A DNA stretch of 29,256 nt from a virus. Shown here piece by piece: positions 14,632-20,755 of this stretch. Location: positions 1 through 29,256 of the IMG/VR virus record IMGVR_UViG_3300042695_000505, one strand, 5' to 3'. The position numbers and the translations under genes were made by a program. The notes beneath the pieces are model-generated. The model had not been told where the DNA came from, searched no databases, and worked only from the letters and a program-made list of their open reading frames with translations. The first letter of the stretch is position 1. Each line of letters opens with the position of its first letter.

Positions 14632-14638
14632 AATTAAA

Positions 14639-15001
14639 ATGGGAAAACAAATTAAAGATTCAAGAGTAGATGATTTAATGGATATGGTTAAAAAGTTTGA
14701 CTTTACATATCTAATTCAAGATGACCTTGTAAAATGGAAACAAGGAGTAAATAAAGAATATCTTGTTAAAAAACTAATACACGAAGTATTAGGAGTATAT
14801 GGTTTTGATAATTGGAAAAAATTGGAGGCGGCAGTATTAAAATCAACTCCACAAATCCTTTTCCATAATATAGAACACGAAACAATACACAATTGGTTCT
14901 TACCTTATAACAAACCACCTGAAACAAAAAATGCGCCGAGTGCATATAAATTCCAAAATCACCAGTCATTAAAACGAGGTGCTACAAATAGAATGTCATA
15001 A
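14639..15001 (+). CDS. Hypothetical protein
   Basis: This 120-aa protein has a helical first half (DDLMDMVKKFDFTYLIQDDL, KEYLVKKLIHEVLGVYG) followed by LEAAVLKSTPQILFHNIEHE and a polar, basic C-terminus (SLKRGATNRMS). The His-containing HNIEHETIHNW stretch might hint at a metal site, but the spacing fits no motif I know. It ends 1 nt before the HNH endonuclease start, which suggests the endonuclease was inserted at, or tightly coupled to, this stop codon. Confidence 0.55.
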   Translation: MGKQIKDSRVDDLMDMVKKFDFTYLIQDDLVKWKQGVNKEYLVKKLIHEVLGVYGFDNWKKLEAAVLKSTPQILFHNIEHETIHNWFLPYNKPPETKNAPSAYKFQNHQSLKRGATNRMS

Positions 15002-15002
15002 T

Positions 15003-15494
15003 ATGGAAAAAGAAATTTGGGTTGAAATGTGGGATTATCCCACCTATGAAGTGTCTAATCTCGGCAGAGTTCGCAGAGCAAAGACAGAAAGATTACTAAC
15101 AATAAGAGAGGATGGTAATGGATATAATGTTGTTTGTATTTTTTATAATAAAAAGAAACATACTAAAAGATTAGGTAAAGTTATATGGCAGTCTTTCAAC
15201 GAGTGTGATTGTGCTAAAACTATTGACCATATTGATAGAAATAAAAGTAATGATAGACTGGATAATTTAAGATGTGTGACAATGTATAGGAATTATAAAA
15301 ATAGAGTAGGTAAAAAAAGAGAAAACAAATATAATTTAACTCCTGAAATAAAAGCACTTATACATACTAACTTTACTGATGGCATTTGGTCCTCTTGGTA
15401 TGTGAGACAAATATACGGATTACCGATAAACTATACTAAAACCGTGATGAAAAGAAACTCGTGGGAAAAATTTGTGAATAATGAAAGATTATAA
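15003..15494 (+). CDS. NUMOD4/HNH homing endonuclease
   Basis: Residues 1-50 form a NUMOD4 domain (WVEMWDYPTYEVSNLGRVRR), which binds DNA in free-standing homing endonucleases. Residues 65-105 are the HNH nuclease core: IDHIDRNKSNDRLDNLRCVT, with the paired His-Ile-Asp-Arg and Asn residues of the HNH_3 group. Residues 110-163 are helical and resemble the C-terminal helix-turn-helix of such enzymes (TPEIKALI, VRQIYGLP, NSWEKF). All core residues appear intact at 163 aa. ATG at 15003 was preferred over a GTG at 14979 inside the previous gene. The next gene overlaps its end by 14 nt. Such genes usually spread by cutting phage genomes that lack them. Confidence 0.9.
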   Translation: MEKEIWVEMWDYPTYEVSNLGRVRRAKTERLLTIREDGNGYNVVCIFYNKKKHTKRLGKVIWQSFNECDCAKTIDHIDRNKSNDRLDNLRCVTMYRNYKNRVGKKRENKYNLTPEIKALIHTNFTDGIWSSWYVRQIYGLPINYTKTVMKRNSWEKFVNNERL

Positions 15495-15765
15495 AATAGT
15501 AGCGACAATAGAATTCTCTGATGGTAGGGAGGAATATGTAATTTGGGAACCAGAATTTTATGGTGAAATGATTTATCGTGGAGTTGATATGTATGAATTG
15601 TTTTATAATACCTCTACAAACGATTTTAATGTATCACCAGTCAATGTTCTCATTGAGTTATATGAAACCCCTATTGTGAAAAAGATAGGGTCTAGGATTG
15701 AAGGTAATGAAAAGATTGTGGAATTGTTAGTAGGTAAAAAGGTTTTTCCTATTCGTCAGTTTTAA
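15481..15765 (+). CDS. Hypothetical beta-rich protein
   Basis: The 94-aa protein starts in a 14-nt overlap with the HNH gene (ATGAAAGATTATAA). It is mainly beta (YKIVATIEFSDGREEYVIWE, VLIELYETPIVKKI) with a short helical segment, and has no Cys or membrane segment. Its last 17 bp overlap the end of the convergent minus-strand gene. No family recognised. Confidence 0.55.
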   Translation: MKDYKIVATIEFSDGREEYVIWEPEFYGEMIYRGVDMYELFYNTSTNDFNVSPVNVLIELYETPIVKKIGSRIEGNEKIVELLVGKKVFPIRQF

Positions 15766-16111
15766 TACAATCGGTGTGTGTGTATTTGTTCTTTGATTTT
15801 GCTTCTCGTTTTTTATAAGGTAAATTATATTTGATACAAAATTGTTTATGAATATCTTTATTGAGGTCATAACCAATAACACTTATAAACTCAAACATAG
15901 AACAATAATCTTTTTGCGGTGTGTTGCTTAATCTAAAAAATACATTTGATTTATCCCTTATCGTTGTTCGTCTTTTTTCTTTATTACGATTACTATTATA
16001 CTCATTTACACAAATACCACAACTACTATTAAGTCCATCAGTGAATGCCTTACTTTTATGGTATTCATTGAGGGGTTTATCAACACCACACTTCTTACAA
16101 ATTTTAGTCAT
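15749..16111 (-). CDS. Lone minus-strand zinc-ribbon protein
   Basis: This is the only supported gene on the minus strand. ATG at 16111 gives 120 aa beginning MTKICKKCGVDKPLNEYHK; an upstream in-frame ATG at 16156 would add only a short hydrophobic stretch. CKKC and CGIC about 24 residues further on form a zinc ribbon of the type seen at the N-terminus of many small phage HNH-like proteins (CKKCG...K....F/YHKSK..DGL...C..C). The rest, with FEFISVIGYDLNKDIHKQFC, also resembles such proteins, but a complete HNH core is not visible. A homing-endonuclease relative or DNA-binding protein acquired separately from the + strand operon is the best reading. A weak TTG-N20-TATTATTG promoter may lie upstream on the minus strand (within 16112-16160). 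Confidence 0.7.
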   Translation of the reverse strand: MTKICKKCGVDKPLNEYHKSKAFTDGLNSSCGICVNEYNSNRNKEKRRTTIRDKSNVFFRLSNTPQKDYCSMFEFISVIGYDLNKDIHKQFCIKYNLPYKKREAKSKNKYTHTDCIKTDE

Positions 16112-16187
16112 AACAATAAATAGAACAATAATACCAAAAGTCCTTTTTCGTTTCAAGGATATTTATTATTATTATAAAAATAAATAA

Positions 16188-16592
16188 ATGAAAAGAAGTA
16201 AATTCGTAAATGAAGACCAAGAGTTATTAAAAACTATCCTTGGCACAAACAAGTTTCTTATGTTAAACTTGAATTTGGTTAAAAAATTATCTCCTAATGG
16301 CGCTGTAATGCTTACCTATATTTTGGATAGGGCAATATGGTTTTTGGATAAAAAAGAAATAAGTTCATTGGACGAAGGCTTTTTTATTTATAGAAGGCAC
16401 TTCAGGGATTTAGGTATTAGTGTTTATCAACAAACTATGTTGGAAAGCAAGTTCAAGGAACTTGGTCTCCTTGAGGTAAATTTAATACACGCACAAGGTG
16501 ATACTTGGAATGAATATAAAATAAATTTGACACAAATTGCTGAATACATTGAGGAACCTACCCCCCCTAAATATTTACCCCCCTCCCCCTAA
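16188..16592 (+). CDS. Winged-helix protein, replication initiator-like
   Basis: The 134-aa protein has a central winged-helix pattern: LSPNGAVMLTYILDRAIWFLD (helix), DEGFFIYRRHFRDLGISVYQ (helix-turn-helix with an FxDLGIS recognition helix), LESKFKELGLLEV (helix) and a beta wing (WNEYKINLTQI). This is the layout of the N-terminal DNA-binding domain of phage replisome-organiser or RepA/DnaD-like initiators, and of some regulators. The C-terminal tail, TPPKYLPPSP, is encoded by a C-rich element that is repeated about 98 bp downstream, so the gene appears to contain one half of a candidate origin. No helicase-loader domain follows. Confidence 0.65.
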   Translation: MKRSKFVNEDQELLKTILGTNKFLMLNLNLVKKLSPNGAVMLTYILDRAIWFLDKKEISSLDEGFFIYRRHFRDLGISVYQQTMLESKFKELGLLEVNLIHAQGDTWNEYKINLTQIAEYIEEPTPPKYLPPSP

Positions 16593-16684
16593 AAAAATGG
16601 GGGCTGTGTTATACTACTACTTTATATTATAATATTATATTAAATATTAGTATAACTACCCCCTAAAAATTTATACCCCTCCCA
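16558..16684 (+). other. C-rich repeats flanking an AT-rich palindrome: candidate replication origin
   Basis: Two similar elements, CTA-C7-TAAATATTTA-C6-T-C5 (16558-16589) and CTA-C5-TAAAAATTTATA-C4-T-C3 (16656-16683), lie in the same orientation about 98 bp apart. Between them are GTTATACTA (16608-16616) and its inverse TAGTATAAC (16648-16656) around a pure A/T core. C5 at 16585-16589 can pair with G5 at 16599-16603. The minus strand has several G-tracts with quadruplex potential. Repeats, an unwinding-prone core and the adjacent winged-helix gene suggest an origin; a terminator or regulatory site is the alternative. Confidence 0.4.
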
Positions 16685-16699
16685 TATAAAAATTTAACT

Positions 16700-17002
16700 A
16701 TGAAAAATAAAAAACAACTAACAATGGAAGACAAGATTGAAAAAATTAAAAAGGTTGATTTAGAATTGACCCCAACGAAATACCATATCTTGTTTGATGA
16801 GGGCAATGATTGGAACAAAGGTAATGATTCCTCAATGAGCTCATTAGAGCGGGCTGGGTTTCATCAATTATATCTGGAATATAATCGGTGGGAAATGAGA
16901 TTTAGATTAAAATTAGATGGTTCTGATGAACAACCAGTCATATTCACAGGTGGTTTTGCTGAAGATGAAAATGAAAATACAATTCAAGGATTCACTTTTT
17001 AA
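16700..17002 (+). CDS. Hypothetical protein
   Basis: The 100-aa protein starts MKNKKQLTMEDKIEKIKK and has an alpha-beta look: FDEGNDWNKGNDSSMSSLER, HQLYLEYNRWEMRFRLKLDG and a beta C-terminus (QPVIFTGGFAEDENENTIQ). It is first after the C-rich repeat region and 1 nt before the next gene. No family, Cys motif or membrane segment recognised. Confidence 0.55.
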   Translation: MKNKKQLTMEDKIEKIKKVDLELTPTKYHILFDEGNDWNKGNDSSMSSLERAGFHQLYLEYNRWEMRFRLKLDGSDEQPVIFTGGFAEDENENTIQGFTF

Positions 17003-17003
17003 T

Positions 17004-17279
17004 ATGAATAGAGAATTACATAAACTATTATTGGAACTTGATTATAAATTTGAGGTTGAACTTGATGATTATTTTAAGTATGATGAGGAATCCAAAGATG
17101 AACTTGCTCTTGCCATAGTAGAATATTTTATACCTTATATTAAATCACATCCATACGCATTATCAAATGTTTTATGGGGATTAAAACTTATGATTGATGA
17201 GGCAGAACATTATGAGGAATATGAGAGAGCGGATTTGTTTAATAGATGTAGAATAAAATATGAAAAAACTTTTTTATAA
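17004..17279 (+). CDS. Hypothetical acidic helical protein
   Basis: ATG at 17004 (91 aa) was chosen over an in-frame ATG at 16917 that would overlap the upstream gene by 86 nt. The protein is helical and acidic (LHKLLLELDYKFEVELDDYF, ELALAIVEYFIPYI, DEAEHYEEYERADLF). It ends 20 nt before the sigma-like gene. The function is unknown. Confidence 0.55.
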   Translation: MNRELHKLLLELDYKFEVELDDYFKYDEESKDELALAIVEYFIPYIKSHPYALSNVLWGLKLMIDEAEHYEEYERADLFNRCRIKYEKTFL

Positions 17280-17285
17280 TTTACA

Positions 17286-17293
17286 AGTATTTA
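17286..17293 (+). promoter_or_regulatory. AGTATTTA box 6 nt before sigma-like gene
   Basis: AGTATTTA (17286-17293) is a near match to the TATATTTA boxes at 3651, 8090 and 21910 and has the same 6-nt distance to ATG. If these boxes are read by the phage sigma-like factor, this copy would give autoregulation. Confidence 0.35.
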
Positions 17294-17299
17294 TAACTA

Positions 17300-17791
17300 A
17301 TGAACGACTGGATAGAAAAAAATTATACACAGATGAAAAAGATGTGTGATAAGTTCAGTATTGAAATTGATACTGATGATTTATGCCAAAGTTGCATAGA
17401 ACAATTACTTAAAAATAAAAAAGCAAAAGATATACCTGAAAATAAATTGATGTTTTTCTTCACAAGAATTGTGATGAATAATGCGAAATCAACGACATCA
17501 AATTTTTATACAGAAAATAGAAAATATAAGTTCAGTGAAATAAATAACCTTGAAGTAAAAGATATTGAATATGTTGAAGGAGTGGATTATGATTGGGTAT
17601 TAGAACAAATTAGAGAATTAAAAAAAACACAATGGTATTACGCCAGACTATTTGAGTTGTGGATTGAAGAGGGTTGTTCTCAAACAAAATTATCAAAGAG
17701 AACCACAATACCAATAAACTCAATATCAAGGGACTTAAAAAAATTTAGAGATATATTAAAAGAAAAAAGGAAACAACACTATGGGATGTAA
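17300..17791 (+). CDS. Phage sigma-70-like (ECF-type) transcription factor
   Basis: The 163-aa protein has the two-domain layout of small sigma factors. Residues 1-75 resemble region 2: DTDDLCQSCIEQLLKN (helix after an acidic stretch), KLMFFFTRIVMNNAKSTTSNFY (the region contacting the -10 box). Residues 115-160 resemble region 4: LFELWIEEGCSQTKLSKRTT, then IPINSISRDLKKFRDILKEK, a helix-turn-helix with recognition helix. This protein type is common in Bacteroidota phages. It could direct host RNA polymerase to middle or late promoters. The next gene starts in an 11-nt overlap (ATGGGATGTAA). Confidence 0.7.
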   Translation: MNDWIEKNYTQMKKMCDKFSIEIDTDDLCQSCIEQLLKNKKAKDIPENKLMFFFTRIVMNNAKSTTSNFYTENRKYKFSEINNLEVKDIEYVEGVDYDWVLEQIRELKKTQWYYARLFELWIEEGCSQTKLSKRTTIPINSISRDLKKFRDILKEKRKQHYGM

Positions 17792-18095
17792 TTGTAAAAA
17801 CAAAACTTACTTGGACGCAAAACCAAAAACAATACAAAAAGAAAATGGTGAAATAACTTTTATGATGGAAGCCCCGCCATATACAAGAGAGGAAGTCCAA
17901 AGGGTTAAAAATTATATGGTTGCGTATAATAAAACAGAAACAGAAAAACAATTTATGGTTGAGTTCAACGAAAAGTATTTTGGTGAGGTTATTGTAGGTT
18001 ATTGCGACCAAACTTGTATTAAAACCGTGAATAAGAGATTGGATAGGGCAACAGAATTATTAGACCAATGGGAAGAAATAAAAAACAAAAAATAA
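17781..18095 (+). CDS. Small Cys-containing protein next to sigma factor
   Basis: The 104-aa protein begins MGCNCKNKTYLDAKP and has a second Cys pair late in the chain (YCDQTCIK), so four Cys could bind one metal ion. Between them is a helical region (YTREEVQRVKNYMVAYNKTE) and it ends in a Lys/Glu helix. I have an impression that MGCNCK-starting proteins accompany this sigma-like factor in related phages. It could be a partner of the sigma-like factor, but no family is known to me. The start overlaps that gene by 11 nt. Confidence 0.55.
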   Translation: MGCNCKNKTYLDAKPKTIQKENGEITFMMEAPPYTREEVQRVKNYMVAYNKTETEKQFMVEFNEKYFGEVIVGYCDQTCIKTVNKRLDRATELLDQWEEIKNKK

Positions 18096-18098
18096 TAT

Positions 18099-18698
18099 AT
18101 GAATACAAAATTAGTTAAAATTGAAGACCTCAAGGATAATCCAAATAATCCAAGAGTTATTAAAGATGAAAAATTTAGAAAACTTGTTAAAAGTATAAAA
18201 GAGTTTCCAAAAATGTTGGAAATAAGACCAATAGTTGTAAATGATGATATGATTGTATTGGGTGGTAATCAACGATTAAAGGCGTGTAGAGAGGCTGGAT
18301 TGAAAGAAATACCTGTTATATCAATATCAAACTTAAACGACGAAGAACAGAAGGAGTTTATCATTAAAGATAATACCAGTTATGGTGAGTGGGATTGGAA
18401 CGCACTAACGGAAGGGTGGGATAATAGTTTATTACAAGATTGGGGTATGGACACATTACACTTTGGTAATGTTGGCAGACTTGATGAGGTAAATTATGAA
18501 ACAGAGTGGGTCGGGATGCCAGAATTCCAACCAAGAGATGAAACATATAAATTGATAATCCATTTCCAAAATGAAAATGATAGAGAAGCATTTGCGAACG
18601 AAAAAGAAATTGAAATACAAAGAAAAACAGAGATGACTTGGATTACAAATGTTCCATATAAAACAAAAATGGATTTGACCTCACTACGATATGATTAA
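18099..18698 (+). CDS. ParB-like nuclease-fold protein
   Basis: Residues 1-95 match the ParB/Srx N-terminal fold: KIEDLKDNPNNPR (7-19), KFRKLVKSIKEFPKM, RPIVVNDDMIVLGGNQRLKA (43-62; GGNQR is the GxxR nucleotide-binding box) and EIPVISI. A variable second half, about 105-199, contains a Trp-rich helix (GEWDWNALTEGWDNSLLQDW) and ends with ITNVPYK. Phage proteins of this type often accompany DNA-modification or packaging genes. It is the first gene of a chain with 8-nt overlaps that continues through the glycosyltransferases, suggesting a link to DNA modification or packaging. Catalysis is not shown. Confidence 0.8.
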   Translation: MNTKLVKIEDLKDNPNNPRVIKDEKFRKLVKSIKEFPKMLEIRPIVVNDDMIVLGGNQRLKACREAGLKEIPVISISNLNDEEQKEFIIKDNTSYGEWDWNALTEGWDNSLLQDWGMDTLHFGNVGRLDEVNYETEWVGMPEFQPRDETYKLIIHFQNENDREAFANEKEIEIQRKTEMTWITNVPYKTKMDLTSLRYD

Positions 18699-19458
18699 AT
18701 ATACAATTTACATACCATCAAAAGGACGACCAACAAAATGCCACACAGGAGAGATGTTGAAAGAGACTGGATTAAAATTTTATATTGTTATTGAACCACA
18801 AGATTACGATGAGTATGTAAAAAACTTTAATAAAGAAAACTTATTGGTATTACCATTTTCCAACTTGGGACTTGGTGGATACCCTGCAAGAAATTGGATT
18901 AAAGATTATTCAACAACAGCAGGAGAAAAGAAACACTGGCAATTAGACGATGACCTTTACCACTTGGCAATTTTTAATAAAGGAAAGGAAATAAAAAAAA
19001 CACCAAATGAAATACTTGGATTGATAGAACAATTTACAGACAAATATAATAATGTAGGATTATCAGGACCAAGTAGCAACGCATTCGCTGGATTCCAAAA
19101 AAAACCTTTTAGAATAAATCAACAAATATGTAATTGTGTATTAGTGAATAATGATATACCTTATCGTTGGAGAATAAAAGGAGGACACGATACGGATATG
19201 TCCATACAAGTATTAAAATCTGGACTATGCACCATTTTATTTAATTCGTTTGTGTTTAAGATGGCACCGACAGGAATAAATGAAGGGGGAAACCAAACAG
19301 AGTTATATGATGAAAACGGCTCAAAAAGATTAGGAGAATTATTTACACTACACCCTGAATTACCAATAAAGACATCCAATAAATTTGATAGAATAAGATA
19401 CGATACAAAAAGAGTATGGAGATTATTCAAACAAACATTACAAACAACAAATGAATAA
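18691..19458 (+). CDS. TET-associated-type glycosyltransferase (TAGT), first copy
   Basis: The 255-aa protein carries the signature of TET-associated glycosyltransferases: YIPSKGR (7-13), VIEPQDYDEY (33-42), LPFSNLGLGGYPARNW (54-69), HWQLDDD (82-88, the DxD-like sugar-nucleotide/metal site), IPYRW (156-160), HDTDMS (166-171) and GGNQTELY (199-206). Members of this family are thought to add sugars to hydroxymethylated bases in phage DNA. Here the NED motif of the second copy is replaced by GHD (165-167), so substrate or activity may differ. It begins in an 8-nt overlap with the ParB-like gene and overlaps the second copy by 8 nt. No TET/JBP oxygenase or base hydroxymethylase is visible in the window. 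Confidence 0.8.
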   Translation: MIKYTIYIPSKGRPTKCHTGEMLKETGLKFYIVIEPQDYDEYVKNFNKENLLVLPFSNLGLGGYPARNWIKDYSTTAGEKKHWQLDDDLYHLAIFNKGKEIKKTPNEILGLIEQFTDKYNNVGLSGPSSNAFAGFQKKPFRINQQICNCVLVNNDIPYRWRIKGGHDTDMSIQVLKSGLCTILFNSFVFKMAPTGINEGGNQTELYDENGSKRLGELFTLHPELPIKTSNKFDRIRYDTKRVWRLFKQTLQTTNE

Positions 19459-20353
19459 ATACCCAATATACATAGTATCAAAAGGTAGATGGAAAAAACC
19501 TATCACCGCCGCATTATTCAAGGAATTTAATATGAATTTTAAGGTGGTCGTTGAGCCACAAGAATACGACGACTATTGTAGAGCACTCGGTGAAGAATAT
19601 GTATTACAATTACCCTTTGCGAACTTAGGTCTTGGTTCATATCCAGCAAGGAACTTTTGTTGGGAACATAGCAAAGAACAAGGACATAAAAGACATTGGG
19701 TATTTGATGATAATATATGGAGGTTCCGTAGAATTGTTAAGGGAAAAAGAATACCAGTAAATCCAAACATAGCGATTAAATGTCTTGAAGATTTTATTGA
19801 TAGATATGAAAACATCGGTGTAGCGGGATTCAACTATTCAACATTTGTAGTTCCTGGTGCCAGCGATAAAAAACCTTTTTACCTCAATGTCCATTGCTAC
19901 TCGGCTATGATTATGGATAATGATTTACCTTTTAGATGGAGATTAAAATATAATGAAGATGTGGATTTATGTCTTCAAGTGCTACACAATAACTATTGTT
20001 CCATATTGTTTAATGCGTTCTCGGTGGATAAAGTATCAACATCACAAATGATGGAGGGAGGAAACCAAACAGAATTATATGTAAATAACTCACACGATAA
20101 AAAAATATTAAAGGTTATGTCGTTAGATGAAATATGGAAAGAGGAAGGATATGTGAAAGCAATTATGCGTTATGGAAGACCCCATCACTTCGTAGATTGG
20201 AAGGCACATTTTCATACACCCCTGATTAGAAAAAAAGATTTTAATTGGGACGAATTAAATAAAATTGATAATTACGAAATGGAATTAAAACAAATTAAAC
20301 CAACCAAAAATAAACTATTGGAAGAGTTTTATAAAAACGAAAGAAGCAACTAA
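19451..20353 (+). CDS. TET-associated-type glycosyltransferase (TAGT), second copy
   Basis: The 300-aa protein repeats the motif series of its neighbour: IVSKGR (8-13), VVEPQEYDDY (33-42), LPFANLGLGSYPARNF (54-69), HWVFDDN (82-88), FRWR (161-164), NEDVDL (168-173) and GGNQTELY (203-210). It has a longer C-terminus with YGRPHHFVDWKAHF and a Lys-rich tail that the first copy lacks. The motifs look complete, so this copy may be the main enzyme. The two copies are clearly related but diverged, so this is an old duplication or two acquired paralogues, possibly adding different sugars or a second sugar on the first. It ends 12 nt before the small terminase. Confidence 0.85.
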   Translation: MNKYPIYIVSKGRWKKPITAALFKEFNMNFKVVVEPQEYDDYCRALGEEYVLQLPFANLGLGSYPARNFCWEHSKEQGHKRHWVFDDNIWRFRRIVKGKRIPVNPNIAIKCLEDFIDRYENIGVAGFNYSTFVVPGASDKKPFYLNVHCYSAMIMDNDLPFRWRLKYNEDVDLCLQVLHNNYCSILFNAFSVDKVSTSQMMEGGNQTELYVNNSHDKKILKVMSLDEIWKEEGYVKAIMRYGRPHHFVDWKAHFHTPLIRKKDFNWDELNKIDNYEMELKQIKPTKNKLLEEFYKNERSN

Positions 20354-20365
20354 ATTACAACTATT

Positions 20366-20755
20366 ATGGGATATAAAGATATAAAACCAAGATGGAAACC
20401 TGGAGAGAGTGGAAATCCTAAGGGAAGACCAAAAAAACCAGTCCTCACTATGAAAGTGGAGGGGTATAAACTCGCAGAGATAAATGATACAATACAGATG
20501 ATGGTGGGTATGACCGCAGGGGAATTATTGAAGGTGTGGGAAAATCCAAAAGCAACGATACTTGAAAGAACAATAGCATCAGCATTACGCAAGAGTATTG
20601 AAAAAGGAAACCTTGATAGTGTTGAAACATTATTAAATCGTGTATATGGAAAACCTAATGAGAAGGTGGATATTACCACGGCGGGTGAAAAAATAAATGA
20701 ACCAAGAGTTCAAATAGAAATTTTAAGAGGCAAAGACGAAACTAACAATGGTTAA
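20366..20755 (+). CDS. Terminase small subunit-like protein (DUF5681 motif)
   Basis: The 129-aa protein begins with WKPGESGNPKGRPKKP (residues 10-25), the DUF5681 signature of basic DNA-binding N-termini. It continues with a helical core (MVGMTAGELLKVW, TILERTIASALRKSI, GNLDSVETLLNRVYGKP) of the size and arrangement of small terminase subunits, which recognise the packaging site. The large terminase starts in an 8-nt overlap (ATGGTTAA). The role is inferred from this junction and from the helical layout. Confidence 0.75.
   Translation: MGYKDIKPRWKPGESGNPKGRPKKPVLTMKVEGYKLAEINDTIQMMVGMTAGELLKVWENPKATILERTIASALRKSIEKGNLDSVETLLNRVYGKPNEKVDITTAGEKINEPRVQIEILRGKDETNNG

Noticed and set aside
15921-16187. 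Plus-strand 88-aa Leu-rich frame
   Set aside because: It is opposite the zinc-ribbon gene, whose Cys pairs give a recognisable protein; the plus frame is hydrophobic by-product sequence.
16917-17003. Longer N-terminus for the protein starting at 17004
   Set aside because: The extension lies inside the preceding gene in another frame and has a Met/Lys/Ser-rich composition unlike the rest.
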